Assembly: GCA_039105265.1 (NCBI GenBank)
Contig: JAPFFF010000006.1
Coordinates: forward strand, 1,302,001-1,366,000
Reading direction: 5' to 3'
DNA from: Tritrichomonas musculus
Taxonomy: Eukaryota; Parabasalia; Tritrichomonadida; Tritrichomonadidae
DNA length: 64,000 nucleotides
Below are positions 19,772-28,005 of the stretch, piece after piece (positions within the stretch are counted from its first letter, which is position 1; each line of letters opens with the position of its first letter). The position numbers and the translations under genes were made by a program. The notes beneath the pieces were generated by a model, which saw only the letters and a list, made by a program, of their open reading frames with translations, had not been told where the DNA came from and ran no database searches.

Positions 19772-20557
19772 ATGTTGTATTCAGTTCAGAGTCAACCAGA
19801 AAATTACAATACTGTGAGAATGAATATTGATATACCGTGGAAATGTCCTTACGTGAAGTATTATGTTTCATCAATCAATACCAAGGCCAACATACTATTA
19901 ACTACTGAAGATGATTATTTAATATTTGAGTCATCTAATGGGGAGATTAGAATTGATTTCAAGGATATGTATGCCTACTCTTTTAACAATTTAGTAAACT
20001 ATTTGAACACTAACCAAAAAGTTAATAGTGTGAGCCAACAAATAATTACCTTCAAAAATATTAACAATAGAACATTATCACTGAAGGCAAGTCAAAATAT
20101 AAAATTTAAGGAAGGTAGTCATAGAGCGAAATTAATTACAGGATTGTTCAATACTAAATCGGGGCATGTATTTTCAAATGGAGTTGAATGTGAGGTACCA
20201 GATTTACCAATTCTAGATTTTGCTAATAAATTATATTTGGTATCATTACAGGGAGTTGCAACACATTCATCAATTGGAAAGCAAGAATATACACCATCAA
20301 TTATTGCAAATATAGATACAATGATAATGGACCAGGAGGCATTAATAGTGAATTATGATTTAACTAAACCAATCAAAGTTAAAGTCAACACCGATTCACT
20401 AAAGTTATTAGAGATGAGATTAGTTGATTTTATGTTCCAGCCAGTAATCTTGAAATCGCCATTGTTTATCACATTAAAGATAAAGCCGGCCAAATATCCA
20501 TTCAAAAAGTTCCATCCACCAAAAATTGAGAAGAAAGCATTCAATTTTATAAAATAA
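19772..20557 (+). CDS. Conserved hypothetical beta-rich protein, 261 codons, Polinton B
   Basis: Alternating hydrophobic and polar residues throughout suggest a beta-sandwich. Blocks include WKCPYVKYYVSSINTKANI, NLVNYLNT, HRAKLITGLFNT and, near the end, RLVDFMFQPVILKSPLFITL. Its build resembles a capsid or spike jelly roll, but no catalytic residue or named family is recognisable. A penton or spike-base protein is one possibility, in competition with the 33438 gene. It is divergent from the 377-codon gene and convergent with the small gene at 21575 across a repeat-rich gap. Confidence 0.6.
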   Translation: MLYSVQSQPENYNTVRMNIDIPWKCPYVKYYVSSINTKANILLTTEDDYLIFESSNGEIRIDFKDMYAYSFNNLVNYLNTNQKVNSVSQQIITFKNINNRTLSLKASQNIKFKEGSHRAKLITGLFNTKSGHVFSNGVECEVPDLPILDFANKLYLVSLQGVATHSSIGKQEYTPSIIANIDTMIMDQEALIVNYDLTKPIKVKVNTDSLKLLEMRLVDFMFQPVILKSPLFITLKIKPAKYPFKKFHPPKIEKKAFNFIK

Positions 20558-20611
20558 TTTATAAAAATTGAATAGACAGTTTGTTCTATCCCTCTCAAAA
20601 TTGACGGACCC

Positions 20612-21020
20612 ATATCTCGATGAATATTCAATATTTTTGAATGAAATTCAATATATAGAAAATATAATGAATAATCTATACAAAAATTCAATTAGTATTG
20701 AAAAAGCTCTATCGTACCCTGAGATATAAAGTGCTCTTTTCACAATTTTAATTTGTGAATATCTCGATAAATATTCAATATTTTTGAATGAAATTCAATA
20801 TATAGAAAATATAATGAATAATCTATACAAATATTGAATAGCATTGAAAAAGCTCTATCGTACCCCTGAGATATAACGTGCTCTTTCTCTCAAGCATGAG
20901 ATAGTTATAACTAAATATCTATTGAATATTTTTGAATGGTCTATGAGAAGAAAATTTTCAGGAATGAATAACGAATTTATATATTCAATTGCATTCAAAA
21001 AGCTTTATCAGAAATTGAGA
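20612..21020. repeat. Long direct repeats of about 147-156 bp (roughly 2.7 copies)
   Basis: Copies start near 20612, 20759 and 20915. Each opens ATATCTCGATGAATATTCAA or similar and ends with a block like GAAAAAGCTCTATCGTACCC and GAGATA. The third copy is more diverged. The end block resembles the ATTCAAAAAGTTCTATCG motif of the terminal repeats of the same element. It lies in the non-coding gap between convergent genes. Confidence 0.85.
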
Positions 21021-21049
21021 TAATCACATAATAATAAAAAATTTAAATC

Positions 21050-21220
21050 TTTGTGAACCAAAAAGTATGTATTTGTGAACCAATAAGATATCTTTGTGAA
21101 CCAAAAGGTATGTATTGGTGAACCAATAAGTATACATTGTGAACCACTAAGATATACCTTGTGAACCAATAAGATATCTTTGTGAACCACTAAGATATAC
21201 CTTGTGTATCACTAGGATAT
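21050..21220. repeat. Tandem array of about 22-bp units, core TGTGAACC
   Basis: Eight units of the type TTTGTGAACCAATAAGATAT, 20-24 bp each, the last diverged. Two more isolated TGTGAACCA copies lie near 21288-21296 region. There are no unique spacers, so this is not a CRISPR array. The rest of the gap (21221-21574) is plain AT-rich sequence with no gene seen. Confidence 0.85.
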
Positions 21221-21574
21221 TATAAATGAAAATTTTACTTCATATCATTATTTTCAATTCAAAGAATTTTTTTATGACCAATTTTTTGTGAACCAATTTT
21301 TGTGATGGAAACTTTTCAATAGAAATTATGATGAAGCAAAATTTAAAAATCATAAATCAAAAAAAATTTATATAGAGGTTGAACAAGAATGGTTCAATTT
21401 TTGGTCTAGTTTTTGGTCCATCTAATTTTTAATCAAAAACACCCCAAATTTAACTGTTTTCCAAATGAAATCAAGAAATATTTTCAAAAAAATTACAATT
21501 TATCGAAAAATCTAACCAAAATATCTCAAAACAAAAATGGTCATTGAACCAAATTTTTGGTCCATTAAATTTAT

Positions 21575-21907
21575 TTAAGATTTGACCCATGCTTTTGGCG
21601 TGTGATATGAAATATATGTTCTAATTATATAAATCATTTCGTTAACATTACCAACAAAATATTCATTACCAATCCATGTTTTTCCATCACGAGTTGTTGC
21701 TCTCTCATAATTCTCTTCGAATATAGTTATTAATTCTTTTTCAACTTTTACCGAATCACTAACCGCTTCCACTAAATACACTTCACTATCTTTAGGATAT
21801 TGACCCATTCTTGTTGCAATTTTATTTGTTCTACCAATTTTATATACAGGTTGATTAGTGTATGCAAATTCTCTTTCACGAATCAAATAAATATACTCTA
21901 CAGACAT
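21575..21907 (-). CDS. Small T5orf172/GIY-YIG-like protein, Polinton B
   Basis: 110 codons from MSVEYIYLIRER. The pattern of an aromatic-rich first strand (YIYLI), a VYKIGRTNKIATRM segment, and a later EKELITIFEENY and GNEYF block is that of the T5orf172/MUG113 domain, a GIY-YIG-like nuclease fold common in large DNA viruses. A run of seven T lies upstream of the start, at a longer distance than the nine-base class. The ATG at 21907 is preferred to the in-frame one at 21934 because the domain starts there. Likely a small nuclease or DNA-binding accessory. Confidence 0.65.
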   Translation of the reverse strand: MSVEYIYLIREREFAYTNQPVYKIGRTNKIATRMGQYPKDSEVYLVEAVSDSVKVEKELITIFEENYERATTRDGKTWIGNEYFVGNVNEMIYIIRTYISYHTPKAWVKS

Positions 21908-22050
21908 TTTGAGAAAATATAAATGTACTTTCAAAAAAATTATATGGGCAGGTGTTTCTATATTTTTATATTCTACATTTTTATTTTTTTCTGTTCAGCT
22001 ATAATTTTTATAGCGTGATAATTTTTTTAGCTTTTTTAATTTTATGTTAA

Positions 22051-25000
22051 ATGAGCTATCTTTTTGACATCTCAGTTGACCTCTATTCTACTGCAAAAAC
22101 TGAAGCCAGAAAAGAATACAAAGAAAGAATCAAAAATATTAAAGAGAAACCAAAATTTAAAAAACAGATGAAGGAATTTATGCAAAAGGCAAATAAAGAA
22201 ATTTCATTTGAAATAGACATTGGAGATAATGAAGATAAAAGATTAGCATTCACTGAGATGCTAAGGCAATTACACAAGAAGAATAAAAAGAATGTAGTGG
22301 TAAAAAGTGAATCATTAGATGGTGAAGATTATAAATGGTTTACCATCTCATCAGCACGAAGCATCGATACAACTATAGGACATATTTCTGGTACAATAGA
22401 TTTAAATGATGACTGCTCAGATAATAATCCATGGGTTGGTAATGTATTCATTCCAGCAAAATATCAATTACTATTCATCAAAAACAAAAGGAAAGGGAAA
22501 CAAACAACATTCACAATAGATAAGCAAGACAACAAAGGGAAATTATATGAAGAAGAAATAGAAATAGATGAGGAATACAGAGAAAGTCCAGATGGTGGAT
22601 TCTTTCCATATATTAACTTATCTGATATAGACTTAACTAAATACCAAATATTCAAATCAGTGGAAAAAAATAACTACCAAGATAACTGTTTGGTTTATGC
22701 ATGTATCCAATCAGGAGTGTTCACAAATGAAGAAATCAATCAGCTAAGATTCATGGTTAAAACAAGAATGGTACCAAATAATTTAATCTGTGATATAGCA
22801 AAATATTTTAAGTGCCATTTCATTGTAAGACGGATAGATGAAAATTTTGATACGAGGCATCAACAGCAAATAAAAATAGATACAAGGAAAAAATCATTGG
22901 CTAAAGATTTTAACAGAACCGTCGACTTGTTATTATTTAAGAACCATTACATGATTAACAAACCTGTTGGAAATACAAAATTGATTACCATTCTGCGAAA
23001 GCTATTTAAAGATAATATGTTTAGAGAAATAAAAGCGTGTGAAATGAATATACTGGCAACAAATGAATACAATAGCCATTTAACAGATTATATGGATTTA
23101 TCATATGACCCATCTCTTTGTTGTCAAAAGATAGATTCCACAGAACTGAAGAAAGAAAGAGAGTGGTCAAAGATATACTATTCAGATTTTGAAACTGATA
23201 CAACATTATCACCACATAAACCATATCTTAACATTACTGTGTTTAGAACAGGGAAACTAATTCATAAACTTATTTTTGAGGGAGACCAAATTGCAGATAG
23301 ATTGTTGAAATCTCTAGATAATAATTCACTAACATACTTCCATAATCTAAAATATGATGCATGCTTCTTTATAAATACTCCTGGATGGGATGTACAGATT
23401 ACTGAAAGGAGTGGTACCATTTTACAGATAGTAATGACAAAATATAAAGAAATAGAGGGCACTGACAAGAAAACAAAGAAGACCAGAAAGATGACAATAA
23501 TAGAGAAGAGATTAACATTCCGCAATAGTTATTCCATTATTCCTGCCGCATTAGCATCTTTCGCAAAGATGTTTCAGCTACCTGTTCACAAAGAAGTGAT
23601 GGCATATAAACTGTACACAGAAAGAAATATAAAAAGAAAGAATGTATCAGCTCTTGAATTCCAACTACAATATTACATGGAGAATAAAGATAAGAAAACA
23701 CTACAACAAATAAAACAAGACTGGAAACAACTAATAGATAATGCACAAGCTTGTGGCGCATATGATAATCTCCAAATAGATATTATGAAGTATGCTATAT
23801 ATTACTGTAAACTAGATTGTATAGTATTGATGAAGGGTGTTGAAAAATTTAATAGAGACTTGATAGAAGTATTTAAACAAACAAAGACAGATATGTTGGA
23901 CGTACATAATTTCATTTCCATATCTTCCATTGGTTATTATTATGCATACAGATTTGGATGCTTTGATGATTGCTACCAGTTAAGTGGGAAACCACAGAAT
24001 TTTATCCAACGTTGCGTTAGTGGTGGAAGAACAATGACAGCTAATAATGAAAAGCAATATGTTGAAGAGAGATTACAAGATTTTGATGCTGTATCTTTAT
24101 ATCCATCAGCAATGAGTATTATGTCTGGCGTGCCAAAAGGAATCCCAAAAGTAATTCCTCCTGATATATTAACAGAGGAGTTATTAGATTTTGACCAGTT
24201 CTTTGCAGAAATAAATATTAAGAAAATAAAATGCAAATCATCTAGTCCATATAAATTTGGACAGGTATTTAGTAGAAATGAACAGGGCTCAAAAATATTT
24301 ACCAACAATCCAATAGACCATTATTATATTGACAAGAGGGCTTTCATGGATTTGATGGAGTTTTATGATTTTGATTATGAGTTCATTAGAGGGTATTATT
24401 TTGATGAAGGATTTAATAACAAGATTAATATCTTCATCGAGAAATTATTTAATCTCAGGAGGAAATATCAAGATGCCAACAATCCATTGCAACAAACTAT
24501 TAAATTACTCTTGAATTCCATCTATGGTAAATCTATATTAAAAGCAACTACGACAGAAACAAAATGTATTCCAAAAAATAAAGCCATCAAATATATTTGG
24601 AAGAATTATAATTACATCACGGAGATAATAGAGAATAAGTCAATTGATAATGTGTATGTTAAAAAAGTAAAGCCCATAAATAATCATTTCAATCTACCTC
24701 ATTTTGGTGCTAGCGTTTTGTCATGGAGTAAGCATTTGATGAATAGAGTTATAAGTTCAGCAGAGCAGAATGGAATAGATATTTATTATACAGATACTGA
24801 TTCCATTCATGTTAAAGAAATAGATGTACCAAGGATTGCTGAGGTGTTTAAGAAAAAATATGGAAGAGAATTGATTGGTAAAAAGATGACACAGTTCCAT
24901 TGCGATTTTGATTCATTTAATGGTGCTGTTGGCGGTGTACATTCTAGAAAATTAATAGCACTTGGAAAGAAGAGTTATCTGGATATATTAGTTGATGAAA

Positions 25001-25221
25001 AAGGGAATGAAGGATTACATATTAGATTAAAGGGTGTGCCTAAACTATGCATATTAAATAAAGCAAAACGAATGGGAATCACAGTTGAAGAGTTATATGA
25101 AAGAATGTACCAGGGAGAGGAAATCATTTTTAATCTTTTAGATGGTGCCAATTGTTTTAGGAAGTCATCTTCGTATCAACAGATTAATTTACCGGTATTT
25201 GAGAGAAGAATCAAATTTTGA
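22051..25221 (+). CDS. Protein-primed family B DNA polymerase, Polinton B
   Basis: A 1056-codon replicative polymerase of the Polinton type. The region of about residues 205-305 contains DNCLVYACIQ (Cys 213) and NHYMINKP (His 299), a possible cysteine-protease-like fold. The exonuclease motifs are YSDFETD (about 380) and FHNLKYDACF. The palm motifs are DFDAVSLYPSAM (A), LLLNSIYGKS (B) and YYTDTDS (C), followed by a C-terminal thumb. The protein-primed class is inferred from Polinton membership and overall size. The frame is open throughout. A T-rich tract precedes the ATG. Together with the gene at 25271 it forms the main plus-strand group of the element. Confidence 0.92.
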   Translation: MSYLFDISVDLYSTAKTEARKEYKERIKNIKEKPKFKKQMKEFMQKANKEISFEIDIGDNEDKRLAFTEMLRQLHKKNKKNVVVKSESLDGEDYKWFTISSARSIDTTIGHISGTIDLNDDCSDNNPWVGNVFIPAKYQLLFIKNKRKGKQTTFTIDKQDNKGKLYEEEIEIDEEYRESPDGGFFPYINLSDIDLTKYQIFKSVEKNNYQDNCLVYACIQSGVFTNEEINQLRFMVKTRMVPNNLICDIAKYFKCHFIVRRIDENFDTRHQQQIKIDTRKKSLAKDFNRTVDLLLFKNHYMINKPVGNTKLITILRKLFKDNMFREIKACEMNILATNEYNSHLTDYMDLSYDPSLCCQKIDSTELKKEREWSKIYYSDFETDTTLSPHKPYLNITVFRTGKLIHKLIFEGDQIADRLLKSLDNNSLTYFHNLKYDACFFINTPGWDVQITERSGTILQIVMTKYKEIEGTDKKTKKTRKMTIIEKRLTFRNSYSIIPAALASFAKMFQLPVHKEVMAYKLYTERNIKRKNVSALEFQLQYYMENKDKKTLQQIKQDWKQLIDNAQACGAYDNLQIDIMKYAIYYCKLDCIVLMKGVEKFNRDLIEVFKQTKTDMLDVHNFISISSIGYYYAYRFGCFDDCYQLSGKPQNFIQRCVSGGRTMTANNEKQYVEERLQDFDAVSLYPSAMSIMSGVPKGIPKVIPPDILTEELLDFDQFFAEINIKKIKCKSSSPYKFGQVFSRNEQGSKIFTNNPIDHYYIDKRAFMDLMEFYDFDYEFIRGYYFDEGFNNKINIFIEKLFNLRRKYQDANNPLQQTIKLLLNSIYGKSILKATTTETKCIPKNKAIKYIWKNYNYITEIIENKSIDNVYVKKVKPINNHFNLPHFGASVLSWSKHLMNRVISSAEQNGIDIYYTDTDSIHVKEIDVPRIAEVFKKKYGRELIGKKMTQFHCDFDSFNGAVGGVHSRKLIALGKKSYLDILVDEKGNEGLHIRLKGVPKLCILNKAKRMGITVEELYERMYQGEEIIFNLLDGANCFRKSSSYQQINLPVFERRIKF

Positions 25222-25270
25222 ATTTTTATCACGTTTCATAATTTTTTTCGAAATTTTATTTCTAAGATAA

Positions 25271-26149
25271 ATGGCTTGCAATAGCAAGACTCAAACGCAG
25301 TTTGTGAACCAAGGAGTGGATTACGAGAAATTATTACGAGATGCTATCCAAAAAATCAAAAAACTCAGAGACGAAAATGAAAAGTTGAAAGAAGAGATAA
25401 AACAATTGAATGAATCACTATATGAAAATGATGATTGGAATGCAGGTATAATTTCAAATCTCAAGGAAGAAATTATTGAACTTAAGGCAGAAATAATGCA
25501 GTTAGAAGGTGTGTGTGATGATGAATCTATAAAATATTCAGAAGTATACCAAGAAAATAAATTCTTAAAACAAAGAGTAAATAATTTAGAACAATCAAAT
25601 AATACAATAATTGAAGAAATAAAAAGAATGAAGCAAAAATATGAAATCACTTCACTGGAAACATTTATGGATTTATATGGAAAGATAATGGATAGAGGGA
25701 ATTTAAAAGTAATTCAAGAAAAATACTTCGAAGAGACTGGTATTAAATATACACAACAACAATTGAAAAGAGAATTGGAACAGATAGGATACCAAGTAAG
25801 ACATTGTGGAAGAAGAGTTAGCTATTATGTATCCAAAGAAGTTGCAGGATTTTTATATATTGTCCAATTAACAAAGCATGAAGGAACAGAAATTTATAAA
25901 CAAGGAAGAACTAAAAATATGGTGGATAGATTGAGAAATTATAAAAGATATGATGGTGGAGCAACCGAAATAATATGTTTACCAGTGAATGACCAATTTA
26001 AAGCTGAAGCTAAATTCCTCCAATTACTTTACGAGGCAGTAGATAGAAATGAATTAAAGCGAAATGAATATGGAGATGAATATTTTGAAGGGTCACTTGA
26101 TGTCATCCAAAAATATTATAACCAAGTAATTGATGAATTTAAAGAGTAA
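25271..26149 (+). CDS. Coiled-coil, winged-helix-like and T5orf172-like cargo protein, Polinton B
   Basis: 292 codons. Residues about 15-125 form a long heptad coiled coil (LRDENEKLKEEIKQLNESL). A compact helical domain with a strand pair follows (about 125-188; VIQEKYFEETGIKYTQQQLK then VSYYVSK), resembling a viral winged helix. The end (about 190-292) has YIVQLTKHE, YKQGRTKNMVDRLRNY and YGDEYFEG, a T5orf172/GIY-YIG-like domain as in the small gene at 21575. It starts 49 bases after the polymerase and ends 37 bases from the convergent bZIP-like gene. In Polinton A the same slot holds a different protein with a similar winged-helix part. Confidence 0.65.
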   Translation: MACNSKTQTQFVNQGVDYEKLLRDAIQKIKKLRDENEKLKEEIKQLNESLYENDDWNAGIISNLKEEIIELKAEIMQLEGVCDDESIKYSEVYQENKFLKQRVNNLEQSNNTIIEEIKRMKQKYEITSLETFMDLYGKIMDRGNLKVIQEKYFEETGIKYTQQQLKRELEQIGYQVRHCGRRVSYYVSKEVAGFLYIVQLTKHEGTEIYKQGRTKNMVDRLRNYKRYDGGATEIICLPVNDQFKAEAKFLQLLYEAVDRNELKRNEYGDEYFEGSLDVIQKYYNQVIDEFKE

Positions 26150-26186
26150 GATACAAAAAAAAAAATTTCACCATCTAGATATTTTT

Positions 26187-26477
26187 TTATGCTTTGACCA
26201 ATTGTGCTAACTTCTTTAACTCTTCCAGCTCTGCCTTCTTTCTTAACCTGTAATCTTTCTGCTGCTTACGTCTTGCTTCTAATCGTTCCTCTGGTGTATT
26301 GTATTTGCTCTTCCTACCCCTCTTCTGTTTTTCAGGTGCTGGTTCAGTTTTGATTTCAGCTGGTGGCTCTCCATCTAAAATATTTTTTAAATTCTCTTCC
26401 GATTTAGATTTGGATAGTTTCTTTACGATGTCTGTTTGGTTGAATTGTGTTAGGTCTATTTTGTTAGTCATTTCCAT
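26187..26477 (-). CDS. Small bZIP-like basic protein, Polinton B
   Basis: 96 codons, or 94 from the second ATG at 26471, which fits the homologues better. A conserved front IDLTQFNQTDIVKKLSKSKS precedes an acidic linker, an AT-hook-like KRGRKSKY and a basic helix EARRKQQKDYRLRKKAELEE with leucine spacing. Homologues lie at 38091 (A) and 46036 (C). The basic helix resembles a bZIP DNA-contact region, so a DNA-binding role in virion packing or gene control is plausible. The leucine zipper part is very short, so the bZIP label is tentative. Confidence 0.6.
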   Translation of the reverse strand: MEMTNKIDLTQFNQTDIVKKLSKSKSEENLKNILDGEPPAEIKTEPAPEKQKRGRKSKYNTPEERLEARRKQQKDYRLRKKAELEELKKLAQLVKA

Positions 26478-26501
26478 TGAAGAAAAAAATTAAAAAATAA
26501 A

Positions 26502-27029
26502 CTACAAATTGACGGCATACTTTAAACACAGATGATATTTGTTAATTAATTCATTATATTCTCTATTGTATACTTGTTTGAAATCTGTGCATACCTCTCC
26601 ATTATCATTCACTATTTTAATATTTTCTATCTTTCTGATAGGGTTAGCTTTCCCTGCACAACATCCTATATCTTCATCAAGGCCTACCTCAACTGATTCT
26701 GCTTTTATGATGGCTTTGATAATATTAGACAAAGCGGTAGCTGGGACGATGATACAATTTTTGGAAACCAGATTAGATAGCAAAGCCTTATCTTGATTCA
26801 ACAATATATTGGCATATGTCTCAAGGATGACATATTTAACATCTTTTGCCTCATCCTCTGGATTTTCATCTAGTTCAACATTTCTTGTAATAACAATTTC
26901 TTCTTTTCCATCATCTCTTTTGTTTATGATGATATTGTTATTGATATTTGATGTTGATTGGGCAGCAGCTTGGGGTTCTAATGATAAATTAGCATTTATT
27001 CCTTGATTATTTGCTCGTTTCTTAATCAT
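26502..27029 (-). CDS. Conserved 175-residue protein (GCCAGKANPIRKI family), Polinton B
   Basis: Unassigned, but strongly conserved in A (37534) and C (46813). The disordered front (to about 45) contains AQSTSNINNNIIINKRDDGK. The rest alternates helix and strand, with LLNQDKALLSNL, the Cys pair block DIGCCAGKANPIRKI and the closing VYNREYNELINKYHLCLKY. The start is preceded by T7 and exactly nine bases, the signal shared with the capsid gene. Probably a virion protein by co-localisation. No enzyme motif is visible. Confidence 0.65.
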   Translation of the reverse strand: MIKKRANNQGINANLSLEPQAAAQSTSNINNNIIINKRDDGKEEIVITRNVELDENPEDEAKDVKYVILETYANILLNQDKALLSNLVSKNCIIVPATALSNIIKAIIKAESVEVGLDEDIGCCAGKANPIRKIENIKIVNDNGEVCTDFKQVYNREYNELINKYHLCLKYAVNL

Positions 27030-27053
27030 TTGTTTCCCAAAAAAATCTTTTAA

Positions 27054-27479
27054 TTAATAGATAATATTCTCTATTTTAACTTTATGTTGAGGACCATAAA
27101 TGACTCTACCTTTATCTTTTTCATTCATGGCACCTTGAATTGGTTCTTTTAATGGTTTCTTTAAATATGGTGGAAGGATTGGTGCTTTAGGAGCTCTATC
27201 ATTTCTTAAGTATTGCCAATTATCTGTCATCTGTACTGGTGGTTCAATTGATGGTTTTGTTCTATGTTGATTGCTCTTTGGTGGTTTCACTGTTTCCTGT
27301 TGATGTATTTTTATTTTTGGTCTATTGATGTATGGATTAAATGTAACCGAATATGTATTATCATTGGTGAAGACACCATAGTCCTCAAATTGGATGTCTT
27401 TCTCTATTCTTGTCCCTTCATTAAAACCCATGCCTTCTGCTCCAATAATTGTACTGTTAGGATTTCTGTATTTATTCAT
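27054..27479 (-). CDS. Conserved 141-residue Pro-rich protein, Polinton B
   Basis: Unassigned. It starts MNKYRNPNSTIIGAEGMGFN, has the conserved segment YSVTFNPYINRP (about 43-54), and then becomes Pro/Lys-rich and probably extended (KAPILPPYLKKP). Homologues are at 37077 in A and 47358 in C, always between the 175-residue gene and the capsid side. T7 plus nine bases precedes the ATG. The extended, basic-proline build fits a peptide that wraps or glues capsid parts, but that is inference. Confidence 0.65.
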   Translation of the reverse strand: MNKYRNPNSTIIGAEGMGFNEGTRIEKDIQFEDYGVFTNDNTYSVTFNPYINRPKIKIHQQETVKPPKSNQHRTKPSIEPPVQMTDNWQYLRNDRAPKAPILPPYLKKPLKEPIQGAMNEKDKGRVIYGPQHKVKIENIIY

Positions 27480-27507
27480 TTCCTTTCCAAAAAAATTTTA
27501 ATTCCTT

Positions 27508-27960
27508 TTACTCTAGAACTAGCTCCTGATGCTCTCCAATGAATAATTCAGGAGTATTTAATTGGTATTTCTCTCTCAGCTGACTAATTAATTCTTTTGT
27601 TTGTTTTGTTACATTTTCTATGGAATAATTGTAATAACTATGTTCCTCATAATTTTGTTCTAGATTTGAACCATTAACAAAGAATTCATTCATCTTGTAA
27701 TTTAATCTTCTTCTAGAATTGATGCTAAGTATTATATGCTCAATTTCAAATTCCTTGATTTTGTCAGGATATATTCTCCATGTTGTTTTATCACTCTTGA
27801 GTGAAATATAAATGACCTTTGCTAAGTAATTATTTCTTGATAGTTGGATTGGATATTTATCACAGAGGATGGCAAAATTACATTCTTTGAAATCTTCTGG
27901 TTTATCAGCGAGGGAGATAATGTTGTTGATATAATCATAGACCTTAAATTGCTCTTGCAT
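27508..27960 (-). CDS. Conserved 150-residue protein (QFKVYDYIN family), Polinton B
   Basis: The ATG at 27960 (MQEQFKVYDYINNI) is chosen over the upstream in-frame one because the homologue in A (35929) begins MQDQYKVYDYINNV. The protein is mixed alpha/beta with NFAILCDKYPIQLSRNNYLA and a helical end, TPELFIGEHQELVLE. No adenain-type protease triad is evident. C has no counterpart next to its capsid gene. It sits directly downstream of the capsid gene, so a virion role is likely. Confidence 0.6.
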   Translation of the reverse strand: MQEQFKVYDYINNIISLADKPEDFKECNFAILCDKYPIQLSRNNYLAKVIYISLKSDKTTWRIYPDKIKEFEIEHIILSINSRRRLNYKMNEFFVNGSNLEQNYEEHSYYNYSIENVTKQTKELISQLREKYQLNTPELFIGEHQELVLE

Positions 27961-28005
27961 TTCTGTAAAGATAAAATAATGAAAAAAATAATAACTTGAC
28001 AAAAT

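Noticed and set aside
21008-21190. 60-codon open frame with repeated HKDI/FWFT pattern
   Set aside because: It is the 22-bp array read on the minus strand, not a gene.
27508-27960. Adenain-type maturation protease
   Set aside because: I looked here because of its place beside the capsid gene, but no convincing His, acidic and Cys arrangement is conserved with the copy in A.
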